From Candidatus Zhuqueibacterota bacterium (GTDB lineage Bacteria; Zhuqueibacterota; Zhuqueibacteria; Zhuqueibacterales; Zhuqueibacteraceae), in assembly GCA_022616415.1 (NCBI GenBank), contig JAKEEU010000040.1:62001-126000 (forward strand): a stretch of 64,000 nt of DNA, written 5' to 3'. Position numbers and translations under genes: made by a program. A model generated the notes under the pieces. That model had not been told where the DNA came from, did not search any database, and saw only the letters and a program-made list of their open reading frames with translations. Of the stretch, positions 41,594-50,235 are shown one piece after another. Every line of letters starts with the position of its first letter. The stretch's first letter is position 1.

Positions 41594-42367
41594 ATGGAGT
41601 GGCTAACCGATCCGCAATCTTGGATAGCGCTGTTGACGCTCACCGTGCTGGAAATCGTCCTCGGCGTGGACAATGTCATCTTTATCGCCATCCTTGCCGG
41701 CAAGCTCCCGGCGTCGCAGCAAAAAAGGGCGCGCACCATTGGCCTGGGGCTGGCGATGATCACCCGCATCGCGCTGTTATTCTCGCTGTTTTGGATCATT
41801 CGTCTCACCGCGCCGCTGTTTACCGTGCTCGGTCAGGAAATCTCCGGGCGTGACATTATCCTCTTGCTCGGCGGTTTGTTCCTGCTCGCCAAGAGCACTC
41901 ACGAAATTCACGACAAGCTCGAAGGCGAAGCCGGCCGTTCTTCCGCCCGTGTCGCCGCTTCATTCGCCAGCGTGATCGTGCAAATCGTGCTGCTCGACAT
42001 CGTCTTTTCGCTCGATTCGGTGATCACCGCCGTGGGGATGGTCAACCAAATTGAAATCATGATTGCCGCCGTCGTCATCGCCGTGGGATTTATGATGGCG
42101 TTCGCCGGCGTCATCAGCGACTTCGTGCACCGCCACCCGACGGTCAAGATGCTGGCGTTGAGCTTTCTTCTGCTCATCGGCGTTTCGCTGATCGCCGAAG
42201 GCCTGGATCAGCACATCCCCAAAGGCTACATTTATTTCGCCATGGCCTTTTCCGTTTTCGTCGAAATGTTGAATTTGAGAATGCGCAAACGCGACCTGGC
42301 GCCGGTCGAGCTGCGCGAGGCGTATATTAAGGAAGACGAAAAAGCCAACGCAAAGCCGGCGGGCTGA
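41594..42367 (+). CDS. TerC-family integral membrane protein
   Basis: A 257-residue membrane protein with about seven helices. The family motifs are LEIVLGVDNVIFIAIL (acidic residues in helix 1-2) and VLLDIVFSLDSVITAVGM (matching pair). TerC/Alx proteins are linked to tellurite resistance and to manganese export coupled to metalation of secreted proteins. The Mn role is inferred by family only. Ribosome site AAGGAG precedes the ATG. Short length without CBS or CorC domains. Confidence 0.92.
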   Translation: MEWLTDPQSWIALLTLTVLEIVLGVDNVIFIAILAGKLPASQQKRARTIGLGLAMITRIALLFSLFWIIRLTAPLFTVLGQEISGRDIILLLGGLFLLAKSTHEIHDKLEGEAGRSSARVAASFASVIVQIVLLDIVFSLDSVITAVGMVNQIEIMIAAVVIAVGFMMAFAGVISDFVHRHPTVKMLALSFLLLIGVSLIAEGLDQHIPKGYIYFAMAFSVFVEMLNLRMRKRDLAPVELREAYIKEDEKANAKPAG

Positions 42368-42448
42368 TTGCGTGCGGCAAGAAAAATAATTGCAAGCAAT
42401 GAACCGACTAATCAACTGAACGACTTACTATATTCACGGAGGAAAAAT

Positions 42449-43060
42449 ATGCCAGGTAAAGCCAAACGTGCGGCAAAAAAAACCAAACGTTCGACCAGCA
42501 AGGCCAAACGTCCGGCGAGCAAAGCCAAGCGCACCGCGAGCAAACCGAAAGGCGTCCAGCGCGTTCCCAAGGGCTATCATACGATCTCTCCACATTTGGT
42601 GGTCAAGGGCGCCAATGACGCGATTGAGTTTTATAAGAAAGCCTTTGGCGCCGTCGAGCATGGCCGCATGCCTACGCCCGATGGCAGCGCCATCATGCAC
42701 GCCGAGATGCAAATTGGCGACTCGCGCTTTTTTCTCAATGATGAGATGATGGGCGCGAAATCCCCGCAATCGCTGGGCGGCTCGTCCATTACCGTTCATT
42801 TGTATGTTGAAGACGTGGACGCCTTGTGGAACCAAGCCGTCGCTGCCGGATGTCAAGTGGCGATGCCGTTGGCGAATCAATTTTGGGGCGACCGTTACGG
42901 CATGCTGGCGGATCCGTTTGGCCACAACTGGTCGCTCGCCAGCCATATTGAAGATGTGCCGCCGGAGGAAATGGGCCAACGCGCGGCTGCTGCTATGGCC
43001 GCGATGGGTGGAGGTGAACAACCGCAAATGGGTGGCGGAGAACAACCTCCTCAGTGGTAA
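42449..43060 (+). CDS. VOC/PhnB-like protein with histone-like Lys-rich N-terminal tail
   Basis: A 203-residue protein. Residues 1-~38 are Lys/Ala/Ser-rich (KAKRAAKKTKRSTSKAKRPA), resembling a histone H1 tail. Residues ~42-165 are a PhnB/glyoxalase-type VOC domain (HLVVKGANDAIEFYKKAFGA; ITVHLYVEDVDALWNQAV; DRYGMLADPFGHNWSLA). The C-terminus is Gly/Gln/Pro rich. The ATG at 42449 is set by GGAGGAAAAAT. VOC proteins of this group are often of unknown activity. The basic tail suggests nucleic-acid binding. Confidence 0.85.
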   Translation: MPGKAKRAAKKTKRSTSKAKRPASKAKRTASKPKGVQRVPKGYHTISPHLVVKGANDAIEFYKKAFGAVEHGRMPTPDGSAIMHAEMQIGDSRFFLNDEMMGAKSPQSLGGSSITVHLYVEDVDALWNQAVAAGCQVAMPLANQFWGDRYGMLADPFGHNWSLASHIEDVPPEEMGQRAAAAMAAMGGGEQPQMGGGEQPPQW

Positions 43061-43077
43061 AGTTACCGCAAAAAATT

Positions 43078-43132
43078 CCACGCACCGAGTTTCGCCGAGA
43101 TGTTTATAATCGGCGAGGCTCGGTGCGCGTGG
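43078..43132 (+). terminator. Strong hairpin after the VOC gene
   Basis: CACGCACCGAG..CGCCGA pairs with TCGGCG..CTCGGTGCGCGTG. Stable stem, but no clear T-run follows, so it may be a structural end or repeat. Confidence 0.5.
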
Positions 43133-43324
43133 TGACCTTGAGCATACGAGATGATCGCCCACAGAAGAGGAACTTCCACAGAATTGAAAATTAAAAAACG
43201 ATTGTTACTTGATTGTATAAGCGAGCCTTTTGACTATCCTCACATTTGCAGGATGACATTCATTACGTGAAAAACCAGGATAAGCGGCACAAGGGGAGTA
43301 TGATGGAATCAACAATCGTAATGG

Positions 43325-43396
43325 CAATCCATCACAATCAATCAAACCAGAATAAATGATTGCTATGACAATCCACCACGATCAATCAAACCAGAA
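43325..43396. repeat. Direct repeat, two 28-bp copies
   Basis: CAATCCATCACAATCAATCA plus AACCAGAA occurs at 43325-43352 and, with two changes, at 43369-43396. It abuts the left edge of the truncated GH31 gene. Confidence 0.75.
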
Positions 43397-43420
43397 CCGC
43401 ATCTTTAGATCGGTTTTAGG

Positions 43421-44386
43421 GATTATCCTTTGGAAGAGCAAGGCGTGGATTTTTGGTGGCTCGCTTGGCAACAGCAGCATATCACCAAAGTGCCCGGGCT
43501 CAATCCAACGTGGTGGCTCAATTACGTTCATTTCACCGATATGGAGCGTCGCGGCAAAGCGCGCCCGCTGATCTTTCATCGTTGGGGCGGTTTGGGCAAT
43601 CATCGCTATCAAATCGGCTTTTCCGTCGATGAAATTCCACTCTATGCCAAAGCCGGCTCGATCATTCCCCTGCAGCCGAAGATGCGAAACACCGGTGAGA
43701 AGCCGATCGACCCGCTCATTCTCACCATTTTCCCCGGCGATTCCGGCTCGATTCGAATTTATGAAGATCAAGGCAACTCGCTTGGATATAAGCAGGACGA
43801 GTTTGCCTGGACGGCCGTTCGTCATGCGAAGCGCAAAGATGGAACGCGGAAGATCGAAATCTTTCCGGCGCGAGGCCGTTATCCCAACATGCTCGCCGAG
43901 CGCGCTTATGAAATTCGCTTGCCGGGTGCCTGGCCACCCGAAGCCGTGTCGTACAACAACCAGCCCGTTGCGTTTTCGCATGAAGAAACCGTACCGGGTT
44001 GGCGATACGACGGCGATAAGCTTATGACCATCATCTCTCTTCCAAAATTTCGTGTTACTGAAAAAGTGGAAGTGCTGATCAAGACACCCATTGCGCTTGC
44101 GGCCAGCAATCAGCTTCTCGACGGGGTTCCAGGCAAATTGGCGAGACTGCGTCGCGTCATGCCGTTGCTCAACAGCTTGTGGACAAAAGACTGGTCGCCG
44201 GAAATTTTGGTCGCTGCGGCGCAAACCGGCAACCGCATCAGCATCAATCCCCAAAGCGCTTTGGTAGAGCTGCAAAAATTAGAGCGCGAATTTCCTGAGG
44301 TGTTGAATCAAGTCCGCAATATGCAGGGCGACAGCACAACCATTGCTATCGCGCTGGGGCATTTAATTACTATAACCGTGAAATAA
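43421..44386 (+). pseudogene. GH31 alpha-glucosidase-like gene, 5'-truncated and internally deleted
   Basis: The frame reads PLEEQGVDFWWLAWQQ and RWGGLGNHRYQIGFS, which are GH31 catalytic-domain sequences near the nucleophile-to-acid region. It then jumps straight to VDEIPLYAKAGSIIPLQP, the start of the distal beta-sandwich. The stretch between them, including the expected GDT and acid/base region, is missing. The N-terminal half of the enzyme is also absent and a direct repeat sits at the left edge. The joined frame is open to 44386, so the deletion kept frame, but no active enzyme can result. Confidence 0.82.
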
Positions 44387-44505
44387 CGGTTGCATAATTT
44401 AAACTTTGTAGCTAAATTTCTCTTAAGGCCGTAAGGCGGAAATTTTTGCCAAAAGGCTTTAGTTGGTTGATATTTTTACCAGTTCGAGAAAAAGGAGATG
44501 AACTT

Positions 44506-44730
44506 ATGATACTCGATGCCGAAGTAAAAGAAGATGGGACGCTTGTGGCACAGGCCCCAAGACATTTGAGCGGCAAAAAAGTTCGGATCGTTATAAGAGA
44601 CAAAACCAAGTTTCTATCAAATTGGAACGCGATAGCTGCTATTCTCAGCGAAGCAGATCGCCTCAGTATTCCTCGACGCAACTTTGATGAAATTCTTGAT
44701 GACATTAGAGATTTCAGGGGACCAACATGA
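44506..44730 (+). CDS. Putative antitoxin of a PIN module
   Basis: A 74-residue protein beginning MILDAEVKEDGTLVAQAP, a short beta-strand start like AbrB/MazE-type or Phd-like antitoxins. It overlaps the PIN gene by four bases (ATGA). AAAGGAG precedes the ATG at 44506, which rules out the longer open frame. Family assignment is by context and overall pattern only. Confidence 0.75.
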   Translation: MILDAEVKEDGTLVAQAPRHLSGKKVRIVIRDKTKFLSNWNAIAAILSEADRLSIPRRNFDEILDDIRDFRGPT

Positions 44731-45146
44731 AGCTTGCATACATTGACTCTTGCGTTTGGATTGCCAGAGTTGAAGGTTTGCCTGAATATCAAAAAGTCAT
44801 CGACGCGAATCTGCAGACACTCGCGGAAGAGGGGTGGACGTTTTGTACTTCCGATGTCGTCGTGCTTGAAGTTTTGGCCAAACCTCTCAGGGAAAATCAA
44901 GACCATTTAGTTCAAATTTACCGCAACATCATCCAAAAGCTGAAGACACTCAAGAACTATTCCGGCGTCTTTAAAAATGCCCTCTCGTTGACCAAATCGG
45001 AGAACCTCAAAGGCATGGACGCGATTCACGTTGCGATTGCCGAACATCATAACTGCCAACTTTTTGTTACAAGCGATCCCCATTTCCGGAATCTTAAAAT
45101 TGTTCCACCCCAATTGATAAATCTAAGCAAAAGTGTTGCACGATAA
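44727..45146 (+). CDS. PIN-domain toxin (VapC-like)
   Basis: A 139-residue PIN protein. Acidic residues are at YIDSCVWIARVE (N-terminal Asp), TSDVVVLEVL (Glu), KGMDAIHVAIA and FVTSDPHFRNL. Predicted Mg-dependent ribonuclease toxin neutralised by the upstream protein. Translation is coupled through the ATGA overlap. Looks intact. Confidence 0.88.
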   Translation: MKLAYIDSCVWIARVEGLPEYQKVIDANLQTLAEEGWTFCTSDVVVLEVLAKPLRENQDHLVQIYRNIIQKLKTLKNYSGVFKNALSLTKSENLKGMDAIHVAIAEHHNCQLFVTSDPHFRNLKIVPPQLINLSKSVAR

Positions 45147-45249
45147 CTTGTTGAATTGTGCCCTCTCCTGCAATAAACAATCCCTGATTTTCTGCTTTTC
45201 GATTTTATTTTTATATTTGTGGCTTGCCGAAACGGAAAGGAAATGGACA

Positions 45250-46203
45250 ATGCAAAAATCAGCCTCTATTATTTTGTTGATCATATTTGCCTTAACGAGC
45301 ACCGCCAGCGCCGGCTGGAAGGCGGCCCAAAAGCCGGCCAAGCTCATCGGCGGCGACGGCAAATACTTTATGCACCCCCGTTGGTCGCCGGACGGCGCGG
45401 CGATCGCATTCACCGAATCGAATTACAAAGGACTTTGGGTGGTGAAAGCCGACGGCACGGGCGCGCGGCAAATCACTGATGAAGTGGCGGCGGGTTTTGG
45501 CTTTGAGTGGGCGGCAAATGCCAATGCGATCATCAGCCGCGTGGCGAAATATGAGAAACGATTTCGCTACAACGCCGTTAAACTGTTCGACCTCGATAAA
45601 AACGAAACCCGCTTGCTCACGGATTTCCGCACGCTGATGCCCGGACTGCCGCATTGGGCCGATGCCGATCAGAAAGTTTACATGTACAACCGCACAAAAC
45701 TGGAAATTTTTGATTCCGGCCTCAAACCCGCGGCGTTGGCGAAAACGGCGGCGCGCCGGCAAATCCACTTCTTAAAAGAAGACAAAATTGCCATCGGGGA
45801 CATTGCCACCGGCGCCTACAAAGTTTTCGAGCCGCTCGAGGGACGGCAGTGCCTTAACTTGACGCCTTCGCCTGACAGGAAAAAGATTGCTTTCGAGATA
45901 ATGGGCGGCAATATGTACGTCATGAATGCGGACGGAACGGGAATAGTCGATCTTGGCCAAGGCCATCGCCCGCAGTGGGCGCCGGACAGCGAGTATTTGG
46001 TTTATATGATCACCAAAGACGACGGGCACCAACTTCTTGCCTCCGATCTATATTCCATTCGTTGCGATGGACGGGAGAAAACCCAACTGACCACGACTAG
46101 CGACAAATTGGAAATGAATCCATCATGGTCAGCCGGCGGCAAGAAAATCGCTTTCGACGTCATGCACGAGGGGGCGATCTACGTATTGGAAATCTCCAAG
46201 TGA
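45250..46203 (+). CDS. Secreted TolB-like beta-propeller protein
   Basis: A 317-residue protein with a signal peptide (ASIILLIIFALTSTASA). The body consists of WD40/PD40 repeats: MHPRWSPDGAAIAFTESN, LTPSPDRKKIAFEI, GHRPQWAPDSEYLVYM and MNPSWSAGGKKIAFDV. Such propellers bind proteins in the periplasm, as in TolB, or sit in larger secreted enzymes. The start at 45250 gives a normal signal peptide with GAAAGGA upstream. It lies 25 bp before the amidase gene, so the two may be co-transcribed. Confidence 0.88.
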   Translation: MQKSASIILLIIFALTSTASAGWKAAQKPAKLIGGDGKYFMHPRWSPDGAAIAFTESNYKGLWVVKADGTGARQITDEVAAGFGFEWAANANAIISRVAKYEKRFRYNAVKLFDLDKNETRLLTDFRTLMPGLPHWADADQKVYMYNRTKLEIFDSGLKPAALAKTAARRQIHFLKEDKIAIGDIATGAYKVFEPLEGRQCLNLTPSPDRKKIAFEIMGGNMYVMNADGTGIVDLGQGHRPQWAPDSEYLVYMITKDDGHQLLASDLYSIRCDGREKTQLTTTSDKLEMNPSWSAGGKKIAFDVMHEGAIYVLEISK

Positions 46204-46228
46204 ATCGACTTCGACAAGGAGCTGCGAA

Positions 46229-48733
46229 ATGAGATTAACTATCATCGTTTTGGCCGTTATCATATTTCCTGCCGGCAATCTCTCCGCGCAAGTGACCGGC
46301 TTGGCCGGCTGGAACATTTATCTCGATCCCGGCCACAGCCAGAAAGAAAACATGGGAGTTTACGGCTATTCCGAAGCCGAGAAGGTTTTGCGTGTCGGCC
46401 TCGCCCTGCGCGACAACCTGCTGCAAACCACCGACATCGACACGGTCTATATCTCCCGCACCAACGACCAACAAAGCGTCAGCCTCACGCAAAGAACCGA
46501 TCACGCCAACAGCGCCGGCGCGGCATGGTATCACTCCATTCACAGTGATGCCGGATCCTCCACCGCCAACAGCACACTGTTGCTCTGGGGACAATATCGG
46601 GATGGCCGGGAGAAAATTCCGAACGGCGGCAGAGAGATGAGCGCGTATATCGTCAATCTGCTGACGCGCGGCATGCGCACGACGACCCGGGGATCAATCG
46701 GCGATTGCAGCTTTTATGGATGCACCTTTACCGGCCCCTATCTGCACGTCAACCGCGAGAGCACGATGCCCTCCGAGCTAAGCGAAGCCGGCTTTCACAC
46801 CAACCCGGCTCAGAACCAACGCAATATGAATGCGGAATGGAAAACACTGGAAGGCAAAGCACTTTTCTGGTCGATTTTGCAATTTCACGGTCTCGAACGT
46901 CCCTCCGAAGGCATTTGCGCCGGCATCGTTTCAGACCTCGAAACCGGTATACCGCTCAACGGCGCGCACATCACATTGAATGGGCAAACCTATGTTACGG
47001 ATTCTTACACTTCATTGTTTTATAAATATACTAGTGATCCGAATTTGCTTCATAACGGTTTCTATTATTTTGAAAACGTCCCCAAAGGCACGCACCAAAT
47101 GATCGTCGAGGCGGATAATTATAAAAGCGATACCTTGCAAGTTGTGGTGACCGATACTTTCTTTACCTTCGCAGATCCCAAAACAGTTTCCCAAGTGCCT
47201 CCTTATGTTGTTTCGACCTCGCCCGCGCCGGGCGATGACAGGTTTCCGGCATGGGATGATCTCATCATTGATTTCAGCCGCAGAATGAATCGGGTCTCGG
47301 TTGAAACTGCGCTCACGCTCACACCGGAGGTGACCAAAACTTTTATTTGGTCGAACAACGACACCCGCCTGCGCATTCGCAAAGACAGCTTGAAAACGGA
47401 AACCGATTACACACTGACGATAGCCGGCAGCGCCCAAGGCCAATATGAGCATTTGCTCGATGGCAATGGCGACGGGCTCGGCGGCGATGATTTCGTTCTG
47501 CATTTCAAAACCGGGCCGCCGGATTTACGCGCGCCGCTTTTGATCTCCGTTTATCCGCCGGATGGCAGCACCAATGTGGAATTACATCCCATATTGAATA
47601 TGCGATTCGACGAAGCGCTCGATCCGGCTTCCATCACCGCGGGCATTTTTAACCTGGAGCGTTTCCGGGATATTCCCACGGTCGACGGCACACTGAAGCA
47701 TTATACCGTCGGCAGCCAAAGCGCCTTGTGCTTTTTCCCGGCGCTGCCTCTAACTTCCGGCCGGCTTTATATCGCCAGAATCTTTCCGGGTTTGCAAGAT
47801 GTTTTCGGCAATAAAATAGACAGCCAGCAGATGTTCAGGCTTACCACCGGTAACGCCTCTTTTGAAACAATCAACATCGACAACTTCGATTCCAATCTCA
47901 ACAGCAACTGGTTCGTGCCGCAACAAAGCGGCAGCACGACGGGCATCGTTACCGAGAAGACGAGCCGTGATGGCAATACAAACATCGTCAACCTGCTCAC
48001 GCAAAGCACGACGTCGATGCAAATCAATTATGGCTGGGAGACGAACGCCGGCGCGTGGCTGATTCGCGAATATTTGTCCGGCGGACCGCCGCGGCAGGTG
48101 TTGTTCAATAGCAGCCATATTTTGCAGGTTTATGTTTTCGGCGATGGCAGCGGCAACAGGTTTCGTTTCGCGGTGGATGACAATGTTCCGGTTGAAAGCG
48201 CGGCGAATCATGAGGTGAGTCCCTGGTACACCATCGACTGGATCGGCTGGCGCCAAGTGTCATGGGACATGACGACCGACGGCACCGGCACGTGGATTGG
48301 CGACGGCAGGCTCGACGGCACGCTGCGATTCGACAGCATTCAACTTACTTACAACCCAGGCAGCGCCGCCGAAGGCACGGTTTATTTTGACGATCTGCGC
48401 TTGCAGAAAAAAGTTTCTGTTGACGTCGATGAACCGGCGGCAACTTTACCGAGTGCGTTTGCGCTCCAGCAAAACTATCCGAATCCATTCAATCCCGAAA
48501 CCACGATCCGGTATCAAATACCGCGCGGCCGCCTTCACGTGTCGTTGACGATTTTTGATTTGATGGGGAAGCCGGTTAGAACGTTGATCAACGCGGAACA
48601 GAGGGCCGGCGAATATGTGGCGCATTGGGACGGCAAAGATGCCGAGGGCAAACCCGTCGTGAGCGGTGTTTATCTTTATAAATTAACGGCGGGGGAATTG
48701 GTGCAGACGAAACGGATGATGCTGGTGCGATAA
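46229..48733 (+). CDS. Secreted N-acetylmuramoyl-L-alanine amidase with C-terminal sorting tail
   Basis: An 834-residue exported protein. Signal peptide (IIVLAVIIFPAGNLSAQ), then an Amidase_3 domain: IYLDPGHSQKENMGVYGYSE supplies His and Glu zinc ligands and YHSIHSDAG the second His. A carboxypeptidase-regulatory-like segment (residues ~230-310), two Ig-like Big_5 domains, and a carbohydrate-binding-like region follow. The last ~85 residues hold SAFALQQNYPNPFNPETTI and a FlgD-like Ig fold ending KLTAGELVQTKRMMLVR, the sorting module of FCB secreted proteins. It probably acts on peptidoglycan at the cell surface or outside. Confidence 0.93.
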   Translation: MRLTIIVLAVIIFPAGNLSAQVTGLAGWNIYLDPGHSQKENMGVYGYSEAEKVLRVGLALRDNLLQTTDIDTVYISRTNDQQSVSLTQRTDHANSAGAAWYHSIHSDAGSSTANSTLLLWGQYRDGREKIPNGGREMSAYIVNLLTRGMRTTTRGSIGDCSFYGCTFTGPYLHVNRESTMPSELSEAGFHTNPAQNQRNMNAEWKTLEGKALFWSILQFHGLERPSEGICAGIVSDLETGIPLNGAHITLNGQTYVTDSYTSLFYKYTSDPNLLHNGFYYFENVPKGTHQMIVEADNYKSDTLQVVVTDTFFTFADPKTVSQVPPYVVSTSPAPGDDRFPAWDDLIIDFSRRMNRVSVETALTLTPEVTKTFIWSNNDTRLRIRKDSLKTETDYTLTIAGSAQGQYEHLLDGNGDGLGGDDFVLHFKTGPPDLRAPLLISVYPPDGSTNVELHPILNMRFDEALDPASITAGIFNLERFRDIPTVDGTLKHYTVGSQSALCFFPALPLTSGRLYIARIFPGLQDVFGNKIDSQQMFRLTTGNASFETINIDNFDSNLNSNWFVPQQSGSTTGIVTEKTSRDGNTNIVNLLTQSTTSMQINYGWETNAGAWLIREYLSGGPPRQVLFNSSHILQVYVFGDGSGNRFRFAVDDNVPVESAANHEVSPWYTIDWIGWRQVSWDMTTDGTGTWIGDGRLDGTLRFDSIQLTYNPGSAAEGTVYFDDLRLQKKVSVDVDEPAATLPSAFALQQNYPNPFNPETTIRYQIPRGRLHVSLTIFDLMGKPVRTLINAEQRAGEYVAHWDGKDAEGKPVVSGVYLYKLTAGELVQTKRMMLVR

Positions 48734-48790
48734 GAAACACGGACGGTATGGACAAACGCGGATGAGACCGAACGAACTAAAAGGGGTGAA

Positions 48791-49132
48791 CTATCGATTT
48801 CGACGAGGCCCGGGCCACTTCAAAGCATGTACCGTTTCATCCTTTACTTGCATGTACTCAATTCGAGCTGAATTGACACGAGCAACTTTGCCCATGCGTG
48901 CTGTTTTAGTTTTATACTTCTCGTGAATCAAATCTGCCGTCCAACGAATGGCTTCTTCAACGGCTTCGCGCGAAAGCTCTGGCCAATTGCGCAGGATGGA
49001 GTCAATCGAGTCACCCATGCTTAGGAACGTGAGCACCGTGCTCACCGGTACACGGGTGCCCTTGAAAGTCAATTTGCCATGACAGACTTTAGGGTCAACA
49101 ACGAGATGCTTGCCAATTTCTGATCGTTTCAT
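48791..49132 (-). CDS. Orphan DUF433 protein
   Basis: A 113-residue DUF433 protein: KVCHGKLTFKGTRVPVSTVL is the signature, then ILRNWPELSREAVEEAI. Unlike the other two DUF433 genes no PIN-like partner is adjacent. A C-terminal extension (residues ~80-113) is unusual. It may be an orphan antitoxin. Confidence 0.85.
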   Translation of the reverse strand: MKRSEIGKHLVVDPKVCHGKLTFKGTRVPVSTVLTFLSMGDSIDSILRNWPELSREAVEEAIRWTADLIHEKYKTKTARMGKVARVNSARIEYMQVKDETVHALKWPGPRRNR

Positions 49133-49211
49133 AAATTTTTATCCTTGGATTCTACTGACAAAATATAAGAAGCAAAATTATAAAAAGCAAGTCACGGAAG
49201 GGAGATGATTT

Positions 49212-49946
49212 ATGCGTCATCTGCTTTTGTTCGTCATGCTTGTGCTCTTTGTGACAAGTGCCGACGCTGATTATTTGTACAAAGCCATGTTCGTGCGCGC
49301 GGCACCGGGCAAATTGCTCGATCTCATCACGCTGTACAAAGAGCGCATGCCGGTTTACGACGCCGCTGGTGATCTTCGCCCATTCTGGATGCGCCACAGC
49401 CAGGGCGACCAATGGGATTTGATGTTTCTGTTCCCCATGGAAAGCTACAGCGAATATTTTAAACCGGACCGGATTGCCAAGCGCCAGCACGCGGCTGAAA
49501 AAGCCGGACTGCCGCAGGATCAATTCGCCAAAAAATTCTACGAATTGGTCGCGTGGCACGAAGAAGTCTTTGTCGAGGGTCCGGCGCTCGAACAAGTGCA
49601 AAAAACTTTCAGTGGCGCGGGTTTCTTTCATGTTGAGATTTTTCTCGCCTTGCCTGGCAAGCAAGCCGAGCTTTATCACGAGCGCGAGATGGAGAATGCT
49701 TATCTGAAAACGCTCGCTCGTCCGGAGAATCTCATCTTCACGCACGACCAGGGCGCGGCGTGGGACTTGTTTACCATCGGCTGCTATCGTGATCTCAAGC
49801 ATTATGCCGAGAGCGCCGATATTCCGGATGAGAAAGAAGAACAAGCGGCTCGCGCCGCCGGATTCGAAGGCGCCGACAAAATCGGGACTTACTTGCGGAC
49901 ACTGATTCAGTTGCACCACGATACGCTGGCGGTGGCGGTGAAGTAA
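49212..49946 (+). CDS. Exported protein with probable alpha/beta-barrel repeats
   Basis: A 244-residue protein with a signal peptide (LLLFVMLVLFVTSADA). Two similar halves are suggested: YLYKAMFVRAAPGKLLDLIT and FFHVEIFLALPGKQAELYHE, each a beta-strand followed by a helix as in dimeric alpha/beta-barrel (NIPSNAP/EthD-like) domains. No catalytic motif seen. GGGAGATGATTT precedes the ATG. Function unknown. Confidence 0.75.
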   Translation: MRHLLLFVMLVLFVTSADADYLYKAMFVRAAPGKLLDLITLYKERMPVYDAAGDLRPFWMRHSQGDQWDLMFLFPMESYSEYFKPDRIAKRQHAAEKAGLPQDQFAKKFYELVAWHEEVFVEGPALEQVQKTFSGAGFFHVEIFLALPGKQAELYHEREMENAYLKTLARPENLIFTHDQGAAWDLFTIGCYRDLKHYAESADIPDEKEEQAARAAGFEGADKIGTYLRTLIQLHHDTLAVAVK

Positions 49947-49997
49947 CCCCTGCGGGCAGAGCCAGACGGCTCGTCCGGAAGCTGGACAAAAATTTGA

Positions 49998-50073
49998 CCA
50001 ACGGATAAAAAGCGGCCAACGGATAAGATAAATTCGTTTTTCAAAAAATCCGTTGGCCGCCTTTATCCGTTGG
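49998..50073. repeat. Inverted-repeat family C, copy 1
   Basis: CCAACGGATAAAAAGCGGCC and its partner GGCCGCCTTTATCCGTTGG. Sister copies at 52872, 55376, 61636 and 63406. Confidence 0.8.
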
Positions 50074-50119
50074 AGATTCTTTTTTGATTCGTATTGATGT
50101 TTGCAAAAGTAAAAGGGAA

Positions 50120-50203
50120 ATGTCATCCCGCTGTTGCGGGATCTTTTTTTCAATTGAGCACAGTGCTGGATTGGAAAAGGATTCCGCCGCGGCGGGATGA
50201 CAT
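50120..50203. repeat. Inverted-repeat family A, copy 4, with embedded GC palindrome
   Basis: ATGTCATCCCGCTGTTGCGG on the left, CGGCGGGATGACAT on the right. The left arm holds TCCCGCTGTTGCGGGA, like the TIR palindromes. Confidence 0.75.
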
Positions 50204-50235
50204 CCAACCAAAAATTCAGCCTGAAGCTTACACAC

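Noticed and set aside
50197-50235. Earlier ATG for the PQQ-propeller gene
   Set aside because: It falls inside a dispersed family A repeat, and the encoded leader is repeat-derived; the ATG at 50236 is more likely.
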